A stretch of DNA of 64,000 bases from Phytohabitans suffuscus. GTDB lineage: Bacteria > Actinomycetota > Actinomycetes > Mycobacteriales > Micromonosporaceae. Position 1 is the stretch's first letter. Each line of letters opens with the position of its first letter. The stretch covers positions 620,001 to 684,000 of the forward strand of contig NZ_AP022871.1 in assembly GCF_011764565.1 (NCBI RefSeq). The letters run 5' to 3'. Below the pieces are notes generated by a model that worked only from the letters and a program-made list of their open reading frames with translations, did not search any database and had not been told where the DNA came from. The translations under genes and the position numbers were made by a program. Positions 16,739 to 26,172 of the stretch are shown here, piece by piece.

Positions 16739-18660
16739 CGGTTACCTCCGGGTGGCGCGTCGTGCGGGTGGATGTGCTCGACGGTGAGCGCGAACGTGCC
16801 GGTCGCGCCGACCGCGGTGACGTCGATCGCCAGCCGGGTGATCCGCTGTCCCCACACGCCGGCGAGCATAGGATCGTCGAGCACGCGGACGGTCGAGGCG
16901 CACGGCGCGGAGCGCGGCTCCCAGCGCAGCCGCACCCGGCCGGCCCCGTCGATGGCGGTGACCTCCGCGTGGCCGGCGCCGATCCGCACGTCGCCGGCGA
17001 CAAGCAGGTGCAGGTGGGTCGGCGCGGCGGCGGCGTCCGGGTCGAGCGCCCAGTCGTCGATGACCACGATCCGTCCACTGTGGCGCTCCAGCCGCGCGGT
17101 GCGCCGCCAGTGCCGCACGTCGGAGCGGGGGTACGCGCCGGCGATGTCGAGGCGCAGCTCACCCGCGGCGGCCGTGACGTCCCGCGCGGCGTGGGCGCGG
17201 CCGGCGGCCTGGGCGGTGCCCCGGATCCGCGGCACGTTGTGCCAGTCGCCGCGCATGGTCCAGATGTCGTACCGCCCGGGCCCGAAGGTCTGCGCCGTGT
17301 ACGTGGGGCGGCCCGCGTCGACGAGTACCGGAACGCCGTCGAGGGCGACCACGACGGAGCCGACGTCGTTGTGGTTGTGGTGCTCGCCGTTGTGCCCGCC
17401 CTTGACCGCGAGGGTCAGCCCGGCCGCGCTGCCGGCCGCGGGGCGGGCGACGAGCACCTGGGTGGAGGAGAGCCACACGTCCCGCGGCAGTGGCGGCGCC
17501 GCGGGCGCGGCCGCGATCCACTCCGGGTCGGTCAGCGCGCGCAGCAGCCGCCCCAGGCCGTGCTCCTCGCCCGCCACGGGAGCGTCGGGGCGGCGGTGGG
17601 CGGCGGCGAACGCCTGGGCGTCGCGGTCGCCGGCGCGGCGGGCGGCGCGGTGCAGGGCGTGCCACGGCTGGCCGCCGGCGGGGCGGGCGGAGCCGTCGGC
17701 GTGGTTGAGGTACCACTCGCCGCCCAGGTGCATCCGGTGCGGGAAGGCGACGGTGTGGCGCAGGGCCGGGCCGGGCAGGCCGCCGAGCGCGCCGCCGGTG
17801 GCGTGGGCGAGCAGGTCCAGTGCCTCGTGCGCGCGGCAGGCGCCGTTCCACCAGTAGCCGTAGCCCTCGTCGACCGCGCCGTCGGCGGGCAGCGCCGCCA
17901 CGTACCGGTCGAGCCCTTGCACCACCAGGTCGACGAGCGCCGCCCGCCGGCTCTGGCCGTCGACAAGGCGCAGCGCGGCGACCAGCACGTTGCCGTGGAT
18001 CCACGGGCTCCAGTTGTGCACGTCGCCGTCGAGACCGAGCCAGTGCCAGTCGCGGCGGCTGGTGAACGGCGCCAGCACCCGCCGCTCCACCTCGAACCGC
18101 ACGCGGGCGCGCAGGCCCGGCGCGTGGGCGTCGAGCGGCTCGCCGAGCAGGTGGTCCACCCAGGCCAGCTGCGCGGCGACCTCGCCGGCGCCGAGGTCGA
18201 GGTACGGGTCGGTGACCGTGGGCAGCACCGCGCCGTGCGCGGTGCGCGTGTCGTCGTGGGCCGGCCAGCACCAGGCGCTCTGCTCGCACAGCAGCGTCAC
18301 CCCGTCGACGACCTCGTCGAGCCAGCCGTCCTCGAGGGTGGTGGCGGCGACGACCGCGGCCCGGGTGAGCCGCCGCTGCCGGGCGAAGACCCGCTGCTCG
18401 TACGCGTCGCGGTCGCCGTCGCGGAAGAACCGCGCGTAGAGGTGGGCGAGGGTCTCGGGCCAGGGCGTCCCCGGGTCGCGCTCAGCGTGCGCGCGCAGGT
18501 GGGCCAGCGTGGCCGCGTGCGGGCGGGCCCAGGTGGCGCGGTCGCCGGCCGCCGGGACGGGCAGGGCCGCGTGCGGCGGCACGAGCACCCGCGCGAACAG
18601 GCCGGCACCGGCGTCCGGCCAGGCCGCGGCAAGGGGGCCGGCGAAGCGGTCGGTGGCCAT
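16735..18660 (-). CDS. Heparinase II/III-family polysaccharide lyase-like protein
   Basis: A 641-residue protein with no signal peptide, so probably cytoplasmic and acting on imported oligosaccharides. The N-terminal half is an alpha/alpha toroid-like region (WLDEVVDGVTLLCEQSAW, NWSPWIHGNVLVAALRLV). The Heparinase II/III domain follows, with GGHNGEHHNHNDVGSVVV (His/Asn cluster near residue 420) and DAGRPTYTAQTFG. These enzymes beta-eliminate at uronic acids and leave unsaturated ends, the substrate of the GH88 enzyme at 24,950. It is the first gene of an operon with the hybrid regulator and is divergent from the DUF2264-ABC operon. Confidence 0.82.
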   Translation of the reverse strand: MATDRFAGPLAAAWPDAGAGLFARVLVPPHAALPVPAAGDRATWARPHAATLAHLRAHAERDPGTPWPETLAHLYARFFRDGDRDAYEQRVFARQRRLTRAAVVAATTLEDGWLDEVVDGVTLLCEQSAWCWPAHDDTRTAHGAVLPTVTDPYLDLGAGEVAAQLAWVDHLLGEPLDAHAPGLRARVRFEVERRVLAPFTSRRDWHWLGLDGDVHNWSPWIHGNVLVAALRLVDGQSRRAALVDLVVQGLDRYVAALPADGAVDEGYGYWWNGACRAHEALDLLAHATGGALGGLPGPALRHTVAFPHRMHLGGEWYLNHADGSARPAGGQPWHALHRAARRAGDRDAQAFAAAHRRPDAPVAGEEHGLGRLLRALTDPEWIAAAPAAPPLPRDVWLSSTQVLVARPAAGSAAGLTLAVKGGHNGEHHNHNDVGSVVVALDGVPVLVDAGRPTYTAQTFGPGRYDIWTMRGDWHNVPRIRGTAQAAGRAHAARDVTAAAGELRLDIAGAYPRSDVRHWRRTARLERHSGRIVVIDDWALDPDAAAAPTHLHLLVAGDVRIGAGHAEVTAIDGAGRVRLRWEPRSAPCASTVRVLDDPMLAGVWGQRITRLAIDVTAVGATGTFALTVEHIHPHDAPPGGNR

Positions 18661-18958
18661 GGTCCCTCAGGTATGTCGGCGCAACTATGAGCGAACCTGA
18701 GCGTATCAGAGCACTTATGGCGCAAGAAGAGTCTTCTACGTCCCTGGTTCGGTCCGGCACAAGCACTGTGGACCAGTTTCCCCCAGGTCAGGTGCGCGCT
18801 TTTGATCGAACATGTTCATCTCGGTTTGATAACGGCGTTGACTTGGCTTGTTGTGAGCGTTTTACTTCGGAAACTCGGGTGTTGCCGCCGCGTTACATAC
18901 GCCGCCGGCTCCCACCTCGCACTGTCCACGGAGGCAGATAGATGCGACAGGACCGCGG
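18661..18958. promoter_or_regulatory. Divergent control region of the uronide locus
   Basis: This 298-bp AT-richer gap serves the heparinase operon (minus) and the DUF2264-importer operon (plus). It contains a perfect GAACATGTTC palindrome at 18808-18817 and three TGAGCG motifs (near 18688, 18697 and 18855), which are candidates for the two DeoR/LacI hybrid regulators. A six-codon leader frame (ATG 18942 to TGA 18962) with its own GGAGG site (18930-18934) ends in a GATGA overlap with the DUF2264 start, so translation may be coupled. Confidence 0.45.
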
Positions 18959-20964
18959 ATGACATTCGGCAGACGTAGCCAGGTGAGCCCCGGTACCCGC
19001 TTGAGGATCGGCTCCGCCACAGGTTGGGGCCGCGCCGACTGGCTGGCCCTCGCCGACCGCATGCTCGCGGCCGTCCGGCCGTTCGCGTCGCCCGGAAACG
19101 CCCTCGTCACGATCCCCGGACCGCACGGCGGCTACGGGCCAGCGGTCGACGGCCTCGAAGGGTTCGCCCGCACCTTCCTGCTGGCCGGCTTCCGCATCGC
19201 CGGCGCGCGCGGCGCGGGCGTCGACGCGCTCGCCGAGTGGTACGCGAAGGGGATCGCCGCCGGCACCGACCCGGCCGCGCCCGACCGGTGGGTACGGATG
19301 GAGGAGCACGCGCAGGCGAAGGTGGAGGCCGCCTCGATCGCGCTCGTCCTCGACCTGACCCGCCCGTGGGTCTGGGACCGGCTCTCCCCGCCGTCCAGGA
19401 GCGGGTGGTGGACTACCTGGCGCCGGCGGTCGGCGACGGGACGTACCCGCGGATCAACTGGGTCTGGTTCCGCCTCGTCGTGCAGACGTTCCTGCGCTCG
19501 GTGGGCGGGCCGCACTCGCTCGGCGAGATGGCCGAGGACCTCGCCACCCACGACGGCTTCGCCCGCGCGGACGGCTGGCTGTCCGACGGCGACGAGCGGG
19601 CGTACGACCACTACGTCGGCTGGGCTCTGCACGTGTACCCGGCGCTCTGGGCCCGGATGGCGGGCGCGGCGGACCTGGCGGCCGGGCGGCGCGCGCGCGA
19701 CGTGGCCGCCCTCGACAGGTTTCTGCGCGACGCGGTCGCGCTGGTCGGCGCCGACGGCTCGCCGCTGGTGCAGGGGCGCAGCCTGATCTACAGGTTCGCG
19801 GCCGCGGCGCCGTTCTGGGCCGGCGCGCTGGCCGGCGTGCCGTCGGTCGGCCCCGGGCAGCTGCGCCGCGCCGCGACGAGCGTCGTGCGCCATTTCACCG
19901 AGCGCGGTGCCTTCGACGACCGCGGCCTGCTCACCATGGGGTGGCACGGGCCGTGGCCGCGGCTGGCCCAGCGGTACTCCGGGCCCGGCTCGCCGTACTG
20001 GGCGAGCAAAGGTCTGCTCGGCATCGCGCTGCCCGCCGACCATCCGGTGTGGACGGCGCCGGAGGAGCCGCTGCCGGTCGAGCGGGAGGACGGGGTACGG
20101 GCGGTGCGCGCCCCGGGCTGGCTCGTCTCGGCCACCCGCGCCGACGGCATCGTCCGGGTCGTCAACCACGGCACCGACCACGCCGCCGAGGGCAGCACCG
20201 CCGGCGACTCCCCGCTGTACGCGCGGCTCGGCTACTCCACCGCCACGAGCCCGGTGCTCGACGAGGGCGGCTGGCTCAACCCGATCGACCAGTCGGTCAC
20301 GCTCGTCGACGGTGCCGGCCGGGCCACCCACCGCGCCGGCATGCGCACCCTGGTGGTTCACGTTAACAGCGACGGTGTGGGCGTGGCCGGCTCGCGCGGC
20401 GCGGTCCGCTGGGTCGACCCGGACCCGGGCCACCGCGACCACGGCGGCGGCCGCGCCGGAGCGCACCGCACGGCCGGGGTCGTCACCGTGTACTCGCTCG
20501 TGCGCGGTCCCTGGGAGCTGCGCCTGGCCCGCGTCGACAGCCTCGCCGAGGGCGTGGACGCCGGCGCGCTGCGGCTGCGGATCGGCGGCTGGGCGGTGGC
20601 CGGCGGCGCGACCGCGGCGTTCGGCGGCGGCGTCGCGAGCGTGACCGGGGCCGGCCTGACCAGCTGGCTGGAGAGCGTGCACGGCGGCGGTACCGCCGGC
20701 GCCACCGCGGTCCGCGACGGCGGCCCGCTCGCCGGCGACGTGGTCGTGCCCTGGCTGGAGCACCCGGTCCGGCCGGGCGCCTGGGTCGCCGCGCTGGTCG
20801 AGCTCTCCGGCGGCACCGGGGCGACCGACCGCGACGAGTGCCGCGCCGTACCCCACGAGACCGCCGGCCGCCTTCACGTAGCGGTGCACTGGCCCGACGG
20901 AACCGACACCGCCGTCCACGTGGATACCGACCATGCTCAGGACCGCCGCCAGGCGGCCCGGTAG
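18959..20964 (+). pseudogene. DUF2264 protein, interrupted by a one-base frameshift
   Basis: ATG 18959 begins a DUF2264 protein: GWGRADWLALADRMLAAVRP, then VDGLEGFARTFLLAGFRIAG. Near 19386-19392 (CCCCGCC) the frame is lost and continues one frame over with VQERVVDYLAPAVGDGTYP, GWLSDGDERAYDHYVGWALH and so on to TAG 20964. One added base restores 668 residues, family length. DUF2264 proteins are predicted alpha/alpha toroids found next to polysaccharide lyases and GH88 enzymes; the role is probably hydrolysis or binding of unsaturated oligosaccharides. Probably intact in vivo. Confidence 0.8.
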
Positions 20965-21003
20965 TAGCGCGGGCCCTACGGGCCCATGACCAAAGGAGAA
21001 GGG

Positions 21004-22305
21004 ATGAAGCGCACAATGCCGGCCGCTATCGCTGCCGCCACGGCGCTGGCACTCGTCCTCGCCGGTTGCGGCGGCGAGGACGAGCCAACCGACCCGAACG
21101 CCCCGGTGACGATCACCCTTGCCGGCTGGAGCCTATCCACCACGCCGGAGTTCAAGACGCTCGCCGACGGATTCCACGCCACCCATCCGAACGTCACGGT
21201 CGAGCTCAAAGAGTACGACACCACCAACTACGACACCCAGATGACCGCCGACCTGGCCGCCGGCACCGCGCCCGACGTGTACGTGATGAAGAACCTCAAG
21301 AACTTCTACACCTACCAGAACGGCGGCCAACTGCTCGACGTCAGCAGTGCCACGTCCGGTCTCAGTGGCGTGAGCTCGGTCGCCGCCTACCAGGTCGACG
21401 GCAAGGCCTACGCGGTGCCGTACCGCCAGGACTCGTGGGTCCTGTTCTACAACAAGGACCTGTTCGCCAAGGCGAAGGTGAACCCGCCGGACGGAAGCTG
21501 GACCTGGGACGACTACGCCACCGCGGCCAAGGCGCTGACCACCGGCCTCAAGGTCGCCGGCGCGAAGGCGACCGGCACGTACCAGCACGTCTTCCAGTCG
21601 ACGGTGCAGGGGTTCGCGCTGGCCCAGACGCCCGACGCCGACCTGCTCTCCGGTGACTTCAGCTACCTCAAGCCCTACTACCAGCGGTCGCTGGACCTAC
21701 AGGCGGCCGGTGCGCAGCCGACATTCGGCACCGCGAACACGAACAAGCTCACCTACCAGGCCCAGTTCGGCAAGCAGCAGTCGGCGATGCTGCTGATGGG
21801 CACCTGGTACATCGCGACCCTGCTCAAGCAGCGCACCACCGGCGACGCCGACACGTTCGAGTGGGGCATCGCCCCGGCGCCGCAGTTCGACAAGTCCACC
21901 ACGGGCACGTCCGCCACACCGGTCACGTTCGGCGACCCGACCGGGCTCGGCATCAACCCCAAGGCGAGCAAGGCCAAGCAGGACGCTGCCAAGCAGTTTC
22001 TGACCTACGTGGCCAGCGAGGACGCCGGCAAGGCCCTGGCCGGCATCGGCATCACCCCCGCACAGGTCACCGACGCGGTCACCCAGACCCTGTTCGGGCT
22101 GCAAGGGGTGCCGCAGGACGACCTGTCCAGGTTCGCCTACGCCAAGCACACCATCAAGCCGGAGAACCCGGTGTCCAAGCACACCGCCGGCCTGCAGAAC
22201 CTGCTCAACGAGACACACTCGGCGATCCTGTCCGACAGCACCCCGCTGGACAAGGCCATCACCGACGCGCAGGCCCGCGCCAAGAACGAGGTCCTCAACC
22301 AGTGA
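21004..22305 (+). CDS. Sugar ABC transporter substrate-binding lipoprotein (uronide locus)
   Basis: A 433-residue family-1 binding protein. I choose ATG 21004 because AAAGGAGAAGGG lies just before it; the upstream ATG 20986 would place that site inside the gene. The signal peptide ends in the lipobox LAGC with lipidated C22. The mature part has VTITLAGWS, TAPDVYVMKNLKNFYTY, YRQDSWVLFYNKDLF and a WGIAPAP region typical of oligosaccharide binders. It heads the importer operon and probably captures uronic-acid oligosaccharides released by secreted lyases (inference from context). Confidence 0.92.
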   Translation: MKRTMPAAIAAATALALVLAGCGGEDEPTDPNAPVTITLAGWSLSTTPEFKTLADGFHATHPNVTVELKEYDTTNYDTQMTADLAAGTAPDVYVMKNLKNFYTYQNGGQLLDVSSATSGLSGVSSVAAYQVDGKAYAVPYRQDSWVLFYNKDLFAKAKVNPPDGSWTWDDYATAAKALTTGLKVAGAKATGTYQHVFQSTVQGFALAQTPDADLLSGDFSYLKPYYQRSLDLQAAGAQPTFGTANTNKLTYQAQFGKQQSAMLLMGTWYIATLLKQRTTGDADTFEWGIAPAPQFDKSTTGTSATPVTFGDPTGLGINPKASKAKQDAAKQFLTYVASEDAGKALAGIGITPAQVTDAVTQTLFGLQGVPQDDLSRFAYAKHTIKPENPVSKHTAGLQNLLNETHSAILSDSTPLDKAITDAQARAKNEVLNQ

Positions 22306-22381
22306 GCGAACGCGGGTCCGGCGCGTCCCGTGCTGCGCGCCGGACCCGCCCCCAAACCGAATCGGTCCCGGAGAGTCATCT

Positions 22382-23287
22382 ATGGCAACGATGCTGCGGA
22401 CGCGGCCTCGACATCGGCGGCTGGTGGTTCGCAACACCGTCGCCGGCTGGACGTTCATCCTGCCCAACTTCATCGGCTTCGCCGCTCTCACCCTCATCCC
22501 GGTCGTGGTCCTGTTCTACATGGCCTTCACCAACTGGAACGTCTTCGGCGTGGCCGACTGGGTCGGCACCGCGAACTTCCGTCGCATGTGGAACGACGCG
22601 AGCTTCTGGACGGCGCTGCGCAACACCCTCTACTACACCGTCTTCCACATCCCGCTCACCATGGCGGCCGCGCTCGGGCTGGCGCTGCTGCTGAACCGCA
22701 AGCTGCGTGGCGTGGCGTTCTTCCGGACCGTCGCGTTCTTCCCCTACATCACGTCGATCGTCGCGATCGCGGTCGTCTGGAACCAGCTGTTCAGCCCCGA
22801 GTACGGCCCGGTCAACGCCTTCCTGCGCGGCCTGGGCGCCGACAACCCGCCCGGCTGGACCACATCGGCTGACTGGTCGATGCCGGCGGTCATCATCGTC
22901 GGCACCTGGCGGTACATGGGCTACTACATGCTGCTGTTCCTCGCCGGGCTGCAGACGATCCCGGCCCAGCTCTACGAGGCGGCACAGATCGACGGCGCCA
23001 CACCGTGGCAGCGCTTCGTGAACGTGACACTGCCCGGCCTGCGGCACACCACGTTCTTCGTCACCGTGATGCTCACCATCGAGAGCTTCAAGGTCTTCGA
23101 CCTCATCCTCGTGATGACCGACGGCGGCCCAGGACAGTCCACATTGGTGCTGTCCCAGTACATCTACCAGAAGGGCTTCGAAGAGAACCAGTTCGGCTAC
23201 GCCTCGGCGATCTCCATCGTGCTGTTCGCCATCTGCTTCGGCATCACGGTCATCCAGTTCATGGTCAACAAGCGGAGGAACAGCTGA
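22382..23287 (+). CDS. Sugar ABC transporter permease, MalF/UgpA type
   Basis: A 301-residue inner-membrane protein with six helices, starting after GGAGAG. The EAA loop, which docks the ATPase, reads YEAAQIDGATPWQRFVNVTLPGL (shown as YEAAQIDGATPWQRF). No ATPase gene is in the operon; such importers usually share a housekeeping MsiK-like ATPase encoded elsewhere. The stop overlaps the next start by one base (TGATG). Confidence 0.93.
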   Translation: MATMLRTRPRHRRLVVRNTVAGWTFILPNFIGFAALTLIPVVVLFYMAFTNWNVFGVADWVGTANFRRMWNDASFWTALRNTLYYTVFHIPLTMAAALGLALLLNRKLRGVAFFRTVAFFPYITSIVAIAVVWNQLFSPEYGPVNAFLRGLGADNPPGWTTSADWSMPAVIIVGTWRYMGYYMLLFLAGLQTIPAQLYEAAQIDGATPWQRFVNVTLPGLRHTTFFVTVMLTIESFKVFDLILVMTDGGPGQSTLVLSQYIYQKGFEENQFGYASAISIVLFAICFGITVIQFMVNKRRNS

Positions 23288-24180
23288 TGACCACGACCGA
23301 CCTCTACCGGCCCACGCCCGCCATCACCCTGCCTGGACAGCGGCCGCCTCGCCGGCATGCCGCGTCACGGGCCCGGCGGATCGCCGGCTACGTCACCCTC
23401 GCGCTGGCGGCGGCCGCGCTGCTGCTGCCGTTCTACTGGATGGTGGTCGCTTCGCTGAAGACGAACAACGACGTCTTCACCATCCCCATCAAGTGGGTTC
23501 CCGACCCGTTGGTGTGGCGCAACTACCTCGACATCTGGCAGCGCTCCGACATGACCACCTGGCTGGGCAACACGCTGCTGCTGTCGGTCGTGGTCACCAC
23601 GCTGCAGGTGCTCACCGGCAGCTTCGCCGCGTACGGCTTCGCCCGGGTCCGCTTTCCCGGCCGCAACCTGCTGTTCCTGGCGTACATCGGCACGATCGCC
23701 GTGCCTTGGCAGTCGTACATGATCCCGCAGTTCATCCTCATGTCGAAGCTGCACCTGTCCAACACGCTCTGGTCGATCATCGCGATCCAGGCGTTCGGCG
23801 CGTTCGGCGTGTTCCTGATGAAGCAGTTCTACGAGACGATCCCCGAGGAGCTGAGCGAGTCGGCCCGGGTCGACGGGCTCACCGAGTTCGGCATCTACCG
23901 GCGGATCATGCTGCCGCTGTCCCGGCCGGCGCTGGCCAGCCTGGCGCTGATCACGTTCGTCACCACCTGGAACGACTACGTCGGCCCGCTGATCTACCTG
24001 CGCAGCCCCGAGCTGCGCACCATACAGCTCGGCCTGAACACGTTCATCTCGCAGTACAACGCCGAGTACGCCCTGATCATGACGGGCTCGGTGCTGTCCG
24101 TCCTGCCGGTGGCGGTCATCTTCCTGCTCGGGCAGCGGTACTTCGTCGAGGGCATCGCCACCACCGGGCTGAAGGGGTGA
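23287..24180 (+). CDS. Sugar ABC transporter permease, MalG/UgpE type
   Basis: A 297-residue membrane protein, start ATG 23287 within the stop of the previous gene. The basic N-terminal stretch is followed by six helices; the EAA loop is SESARVDGLTEFGIYRRIMLP. The segment PWQSYMIPQFILMSKL is typical of MalG-like proteins. It is the partner of the preceding permease. Confidence 0.93.
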   Translation: MTTTDLYRPTPAITLPGQRPPRRHAASRARRIAGYVTLALAAAALLLPFYWMVVASLKTNNDVFTIPIKWVPDPLVWRNYLDIWQRSDMTTWLGNTLLLSVVVTTLQVLTGSFAAYGFARVRFPGRNLLFLAYIGTIAVPWQSYMIPQFILMSKLHLSNTLWSIIAIQAFGAFGVFLMKQFYETIPEELSESARVDGLTEFGIYRRIMLPLSRPALASLALITFVTTWNDYVGPLIYLRSPELRTIQLGLNTFISQYNAEYALIMTGSVLSVLPVAVIFLLGQRYFVEGIATTGLKG

Positions 24181-24182
24181 CC

Positions 24183-24860
24183 ATGCGACCGCGTCACGAC
24201 ACCATCGCCGCCATCTTCGACGCGGTGCACGTCGCGCTGGTCAGCAACATGCTGCTGGCACTCGGCTGCACGCCGCTGGTCCTGCTCGCGTTCACCACCG
24301 ACCCGGCCCGCGCCTGGCCGCTGTACGCGCTGGCCGCGCCGCTGTGCGCACCTGGGCTCTGTGGCGTGTTCGCGGTCATGTCCGCCTACTCCGCGGGCGA
24401 GACCGGCGGTGTGCCGCGCAGGTTCGGCCGCACCTGGGCGGCCACCGCCCGCCCGGCGATGCTCTGGGCCGCCGCGACCACCGCCGCACTGGTCGTGCTC
24501 GCCGTCGACGCCGCCGCGGCGTGGGGGCACCGGGTCGGCGCGCTTGCGCTGCCGATCCTGGCGATGCTCGCACTGCTCACCGCCGCCACCGGCCTGCTCG
24601 GGCTGGTCACCATCGCGGAGCGGCCCACCGCCCGGTTACGCGACGTCGCCCGCGCCTGCGCGTACCTGGCGGTGCGCCGCTGGTATCTCACCGGAGCGTC
24701 GCTGCTGGTCCTCGCGCTGCTCGCGCAACTGTTCGTGGCCCGTCCGGCGCTCGCGCTCGGCCTCGCCGCCGCGCCGCTGCTGTACGTGGTATGGGCCAAC
24801 AGCCGCTTCAGCCTCCGCGCCGCTCTGGACCCGCGACCGACCGCACCGCAAACCACCTGA
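24183..24860 (+). CDS. DUF624 (YesL-like) membrane protein
   Basis: A 225-residue protein; ATG 24183, or GTG 24177 overlapping the previous stop. It has five or six hydrophobic helices and the DUF624 N-terminal pattern (a first helix with NMLLALGCTPLVLL, then a conserved aromatic/Pro region). YesL of Bacillus lies in a rhamnogalacturonan operon, and DUF624 proteins travel with oligosaccharide ABC importers. The biochemical role is unknown; it may assist the importer. Confidence 0.8.
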   Translation: MRPRHDTIAAIFDAVHVALVSNMLLALGCTPLVLLAFTTDPARAWPLYALAAPLCAPGLCGVFAVMSAYSAGETGGVPRRFGRTWAATARPAMLWAAATTAALVVLAVDAAAAWGHRVGALALPILAMLALLTAATGLLGLVTIAERPTARLRDVARACAYLAVRRWYLTGASLLVLALLAQLFVARPALALGLAAAPLLYVVWANSRFSLRAALDPRPTAPQTT

Positions 24861-24949
24861 CCCCATACACAACGACGTCCTGGGCAGCGGTGCCCGGCGC
24901 CCAACCCACGTGCCGGCACCGCCCCGACAGACGAGGGAGAACGACATCC

Positions 24950-26170
24950 ATGACGGCGACCGACGTCCGTCCCAGCCCCGATGCCGAAGCCATGGCGGCC
25001 GCGGTGACCGCCGCCCTGCGCACCGTCGACGCGAACATCGACACCTTCGGCGACCGGTACCCCGCGGACACCACCGCCGGCAACCGATATCCGCTACGGC
25101 CACCGGCAGCCGGGCAGCCGCAGGGCGGCAACGTCGGCTGGACCACCAGCTTCTGGCCCGGCATGCTGTGGCTCGCACACGACCTGACCGGCGACGAACG
25201 CTACCGCCGGGCGGCGGCGTCCCATGTGGACAGCTTCGCCGCCCGGGTGGCCGGCGGCGTCGATCTGGACACCCACGACCTGGGCTTCCTGTACACGCTT
25301 GCCTGCGTCACCCCAGCCCGCCGCACGGGCGATCCGCGGGCCCGGGCCGCCGCGCTGGCCGCCGTGGACCATCTGATGACCCGCGTCCTCGAACCGGCCG
25401 GAATCATCCAGGCCTGGGGTGACCTCAACGATCCCCGGCAGCGGGGTCGCACCATCATCGACAGCCTCATGAACACCCCACTGCTGTTCTGGGCCAGCCA
25501 CACCACCGGCGACGGCCGCTACGCCGAGGTCGCCCGTCGACACACCGCCCAGCTGCGCCAGCACATCCTGCGCCCGGACGGCACCACGTTCCACACGTTC
25601 TACTGGGACCCGGACACCGGCGCGCCGCTACGCGGTGAGACCGAACAAGGTCACGCCGACCACTCCTGTTGGGCCCGCGGCCAGGCGTGGGGCATCTACG
25701 GCTTCAGCATCAACTACCGGCACACCGGCGACCGCGCGTTGCTGGCCGCCGCGCGAACCTGCGCCGACCACTTCCTCGCCCACCTGCCCGCCGACCACGT
25801 CGCCTACTGGGACCTGGAGTTCGGCGACGGCAGCGGGCAGGAACGGGACAGCTCGGCCGCCGCCATCGCCGCCTGCGGCCTGGTCGAGCTCGCGGACAAC
25901 CTCACCGACCCGACCCTCGCCGGCCGGTACCGGACAGCCGCCCGCCAGATCCTGCACTCGCTCATAGACAACTACGCCACAGACGACTCCGCGGGTTCCA
26001 ACGCGTTGATTCTGCACGGCGTCTACGACAAGCCCAAAGGCATCGGCGTCGACGAGGGCAACCTCTGGGGCGACTACTTCTACCTGGAATCGCTCACCCG
26101 CGCCTCCACGGCTGGCTGGACCAGCCCCTGGGTAACCGCGCCCCGCGCCGGCACTACACCCGAAAGGTGA
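24950..26170 (+). CDS. GH88 unsaturated glucuronyl hydrolase
   Basis: A 406-residue cytoplasmic enzyme (no signal peptide) starting at ATG 24950 after GAGGGAGA. The alpha/alpha barrel motifs are GNVGWTTSFWPGMLWLAHDL, DTHDLGFLYTL, TIIDSLMNTPLLFWAS (catalytic Asp region), HADHSCWARGQAWGIYGF and GDGSGQERDSSAAAIAACGL (each cut short). GH88 enzymes hydrate the 4,5-double bond of unsaturated uronic acid ends and free the neighbouring sugar. The product, an unstable 4-deoxy-keto-uronate, feeds the next two genes. Specific oligosaccharide (heparinoid, ulvan, rhamnogalacturonan, gum) is not decided. Confidence 0.93.
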   Translation: MTATDVRPSPDAEAMAAAVTAALRTVDANIDTFGDRYPADTTAGNRYPLRPPAAGQPQGGNVGWTTSFWPGMLWLAHDLTGDERYRRAAASHVDSFAARVAGGVDLDTHDLGFLYTLACVTPARRTGDPRARAAALAAVDHLMTRVLEPAGIIQAWGDLNDPRQRGRTIIDSLMNTPLLFWASHTTGDGRYAEVARRHTAQLRQHILRPDGTTFHTFYWDPDTGAPLRGETEQGHADHSCWARGQAWGIYGFSINYRHTGDRALLAAARTCADHFLAHLPADHVAYWDLEFGDGSGQERDSSAAAIAACGLVELADNLTDPTLAGRYRTAARQILHSLIDNYATDDSAGSNALILHGVYDKPKGIGVDEGNLWGDYFYLESLTRASTAGWTSPWVTAPRAGTTPER

Positions 26171-26172
26171 TC

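Noticed and set aside
16615..18690. Long plus-strand frame of 691 codons antisense to the heparinase-like gene
   Set aside because: Typical third-codon-position shadow in high-GC DNA; the minus strand has the family motifs.
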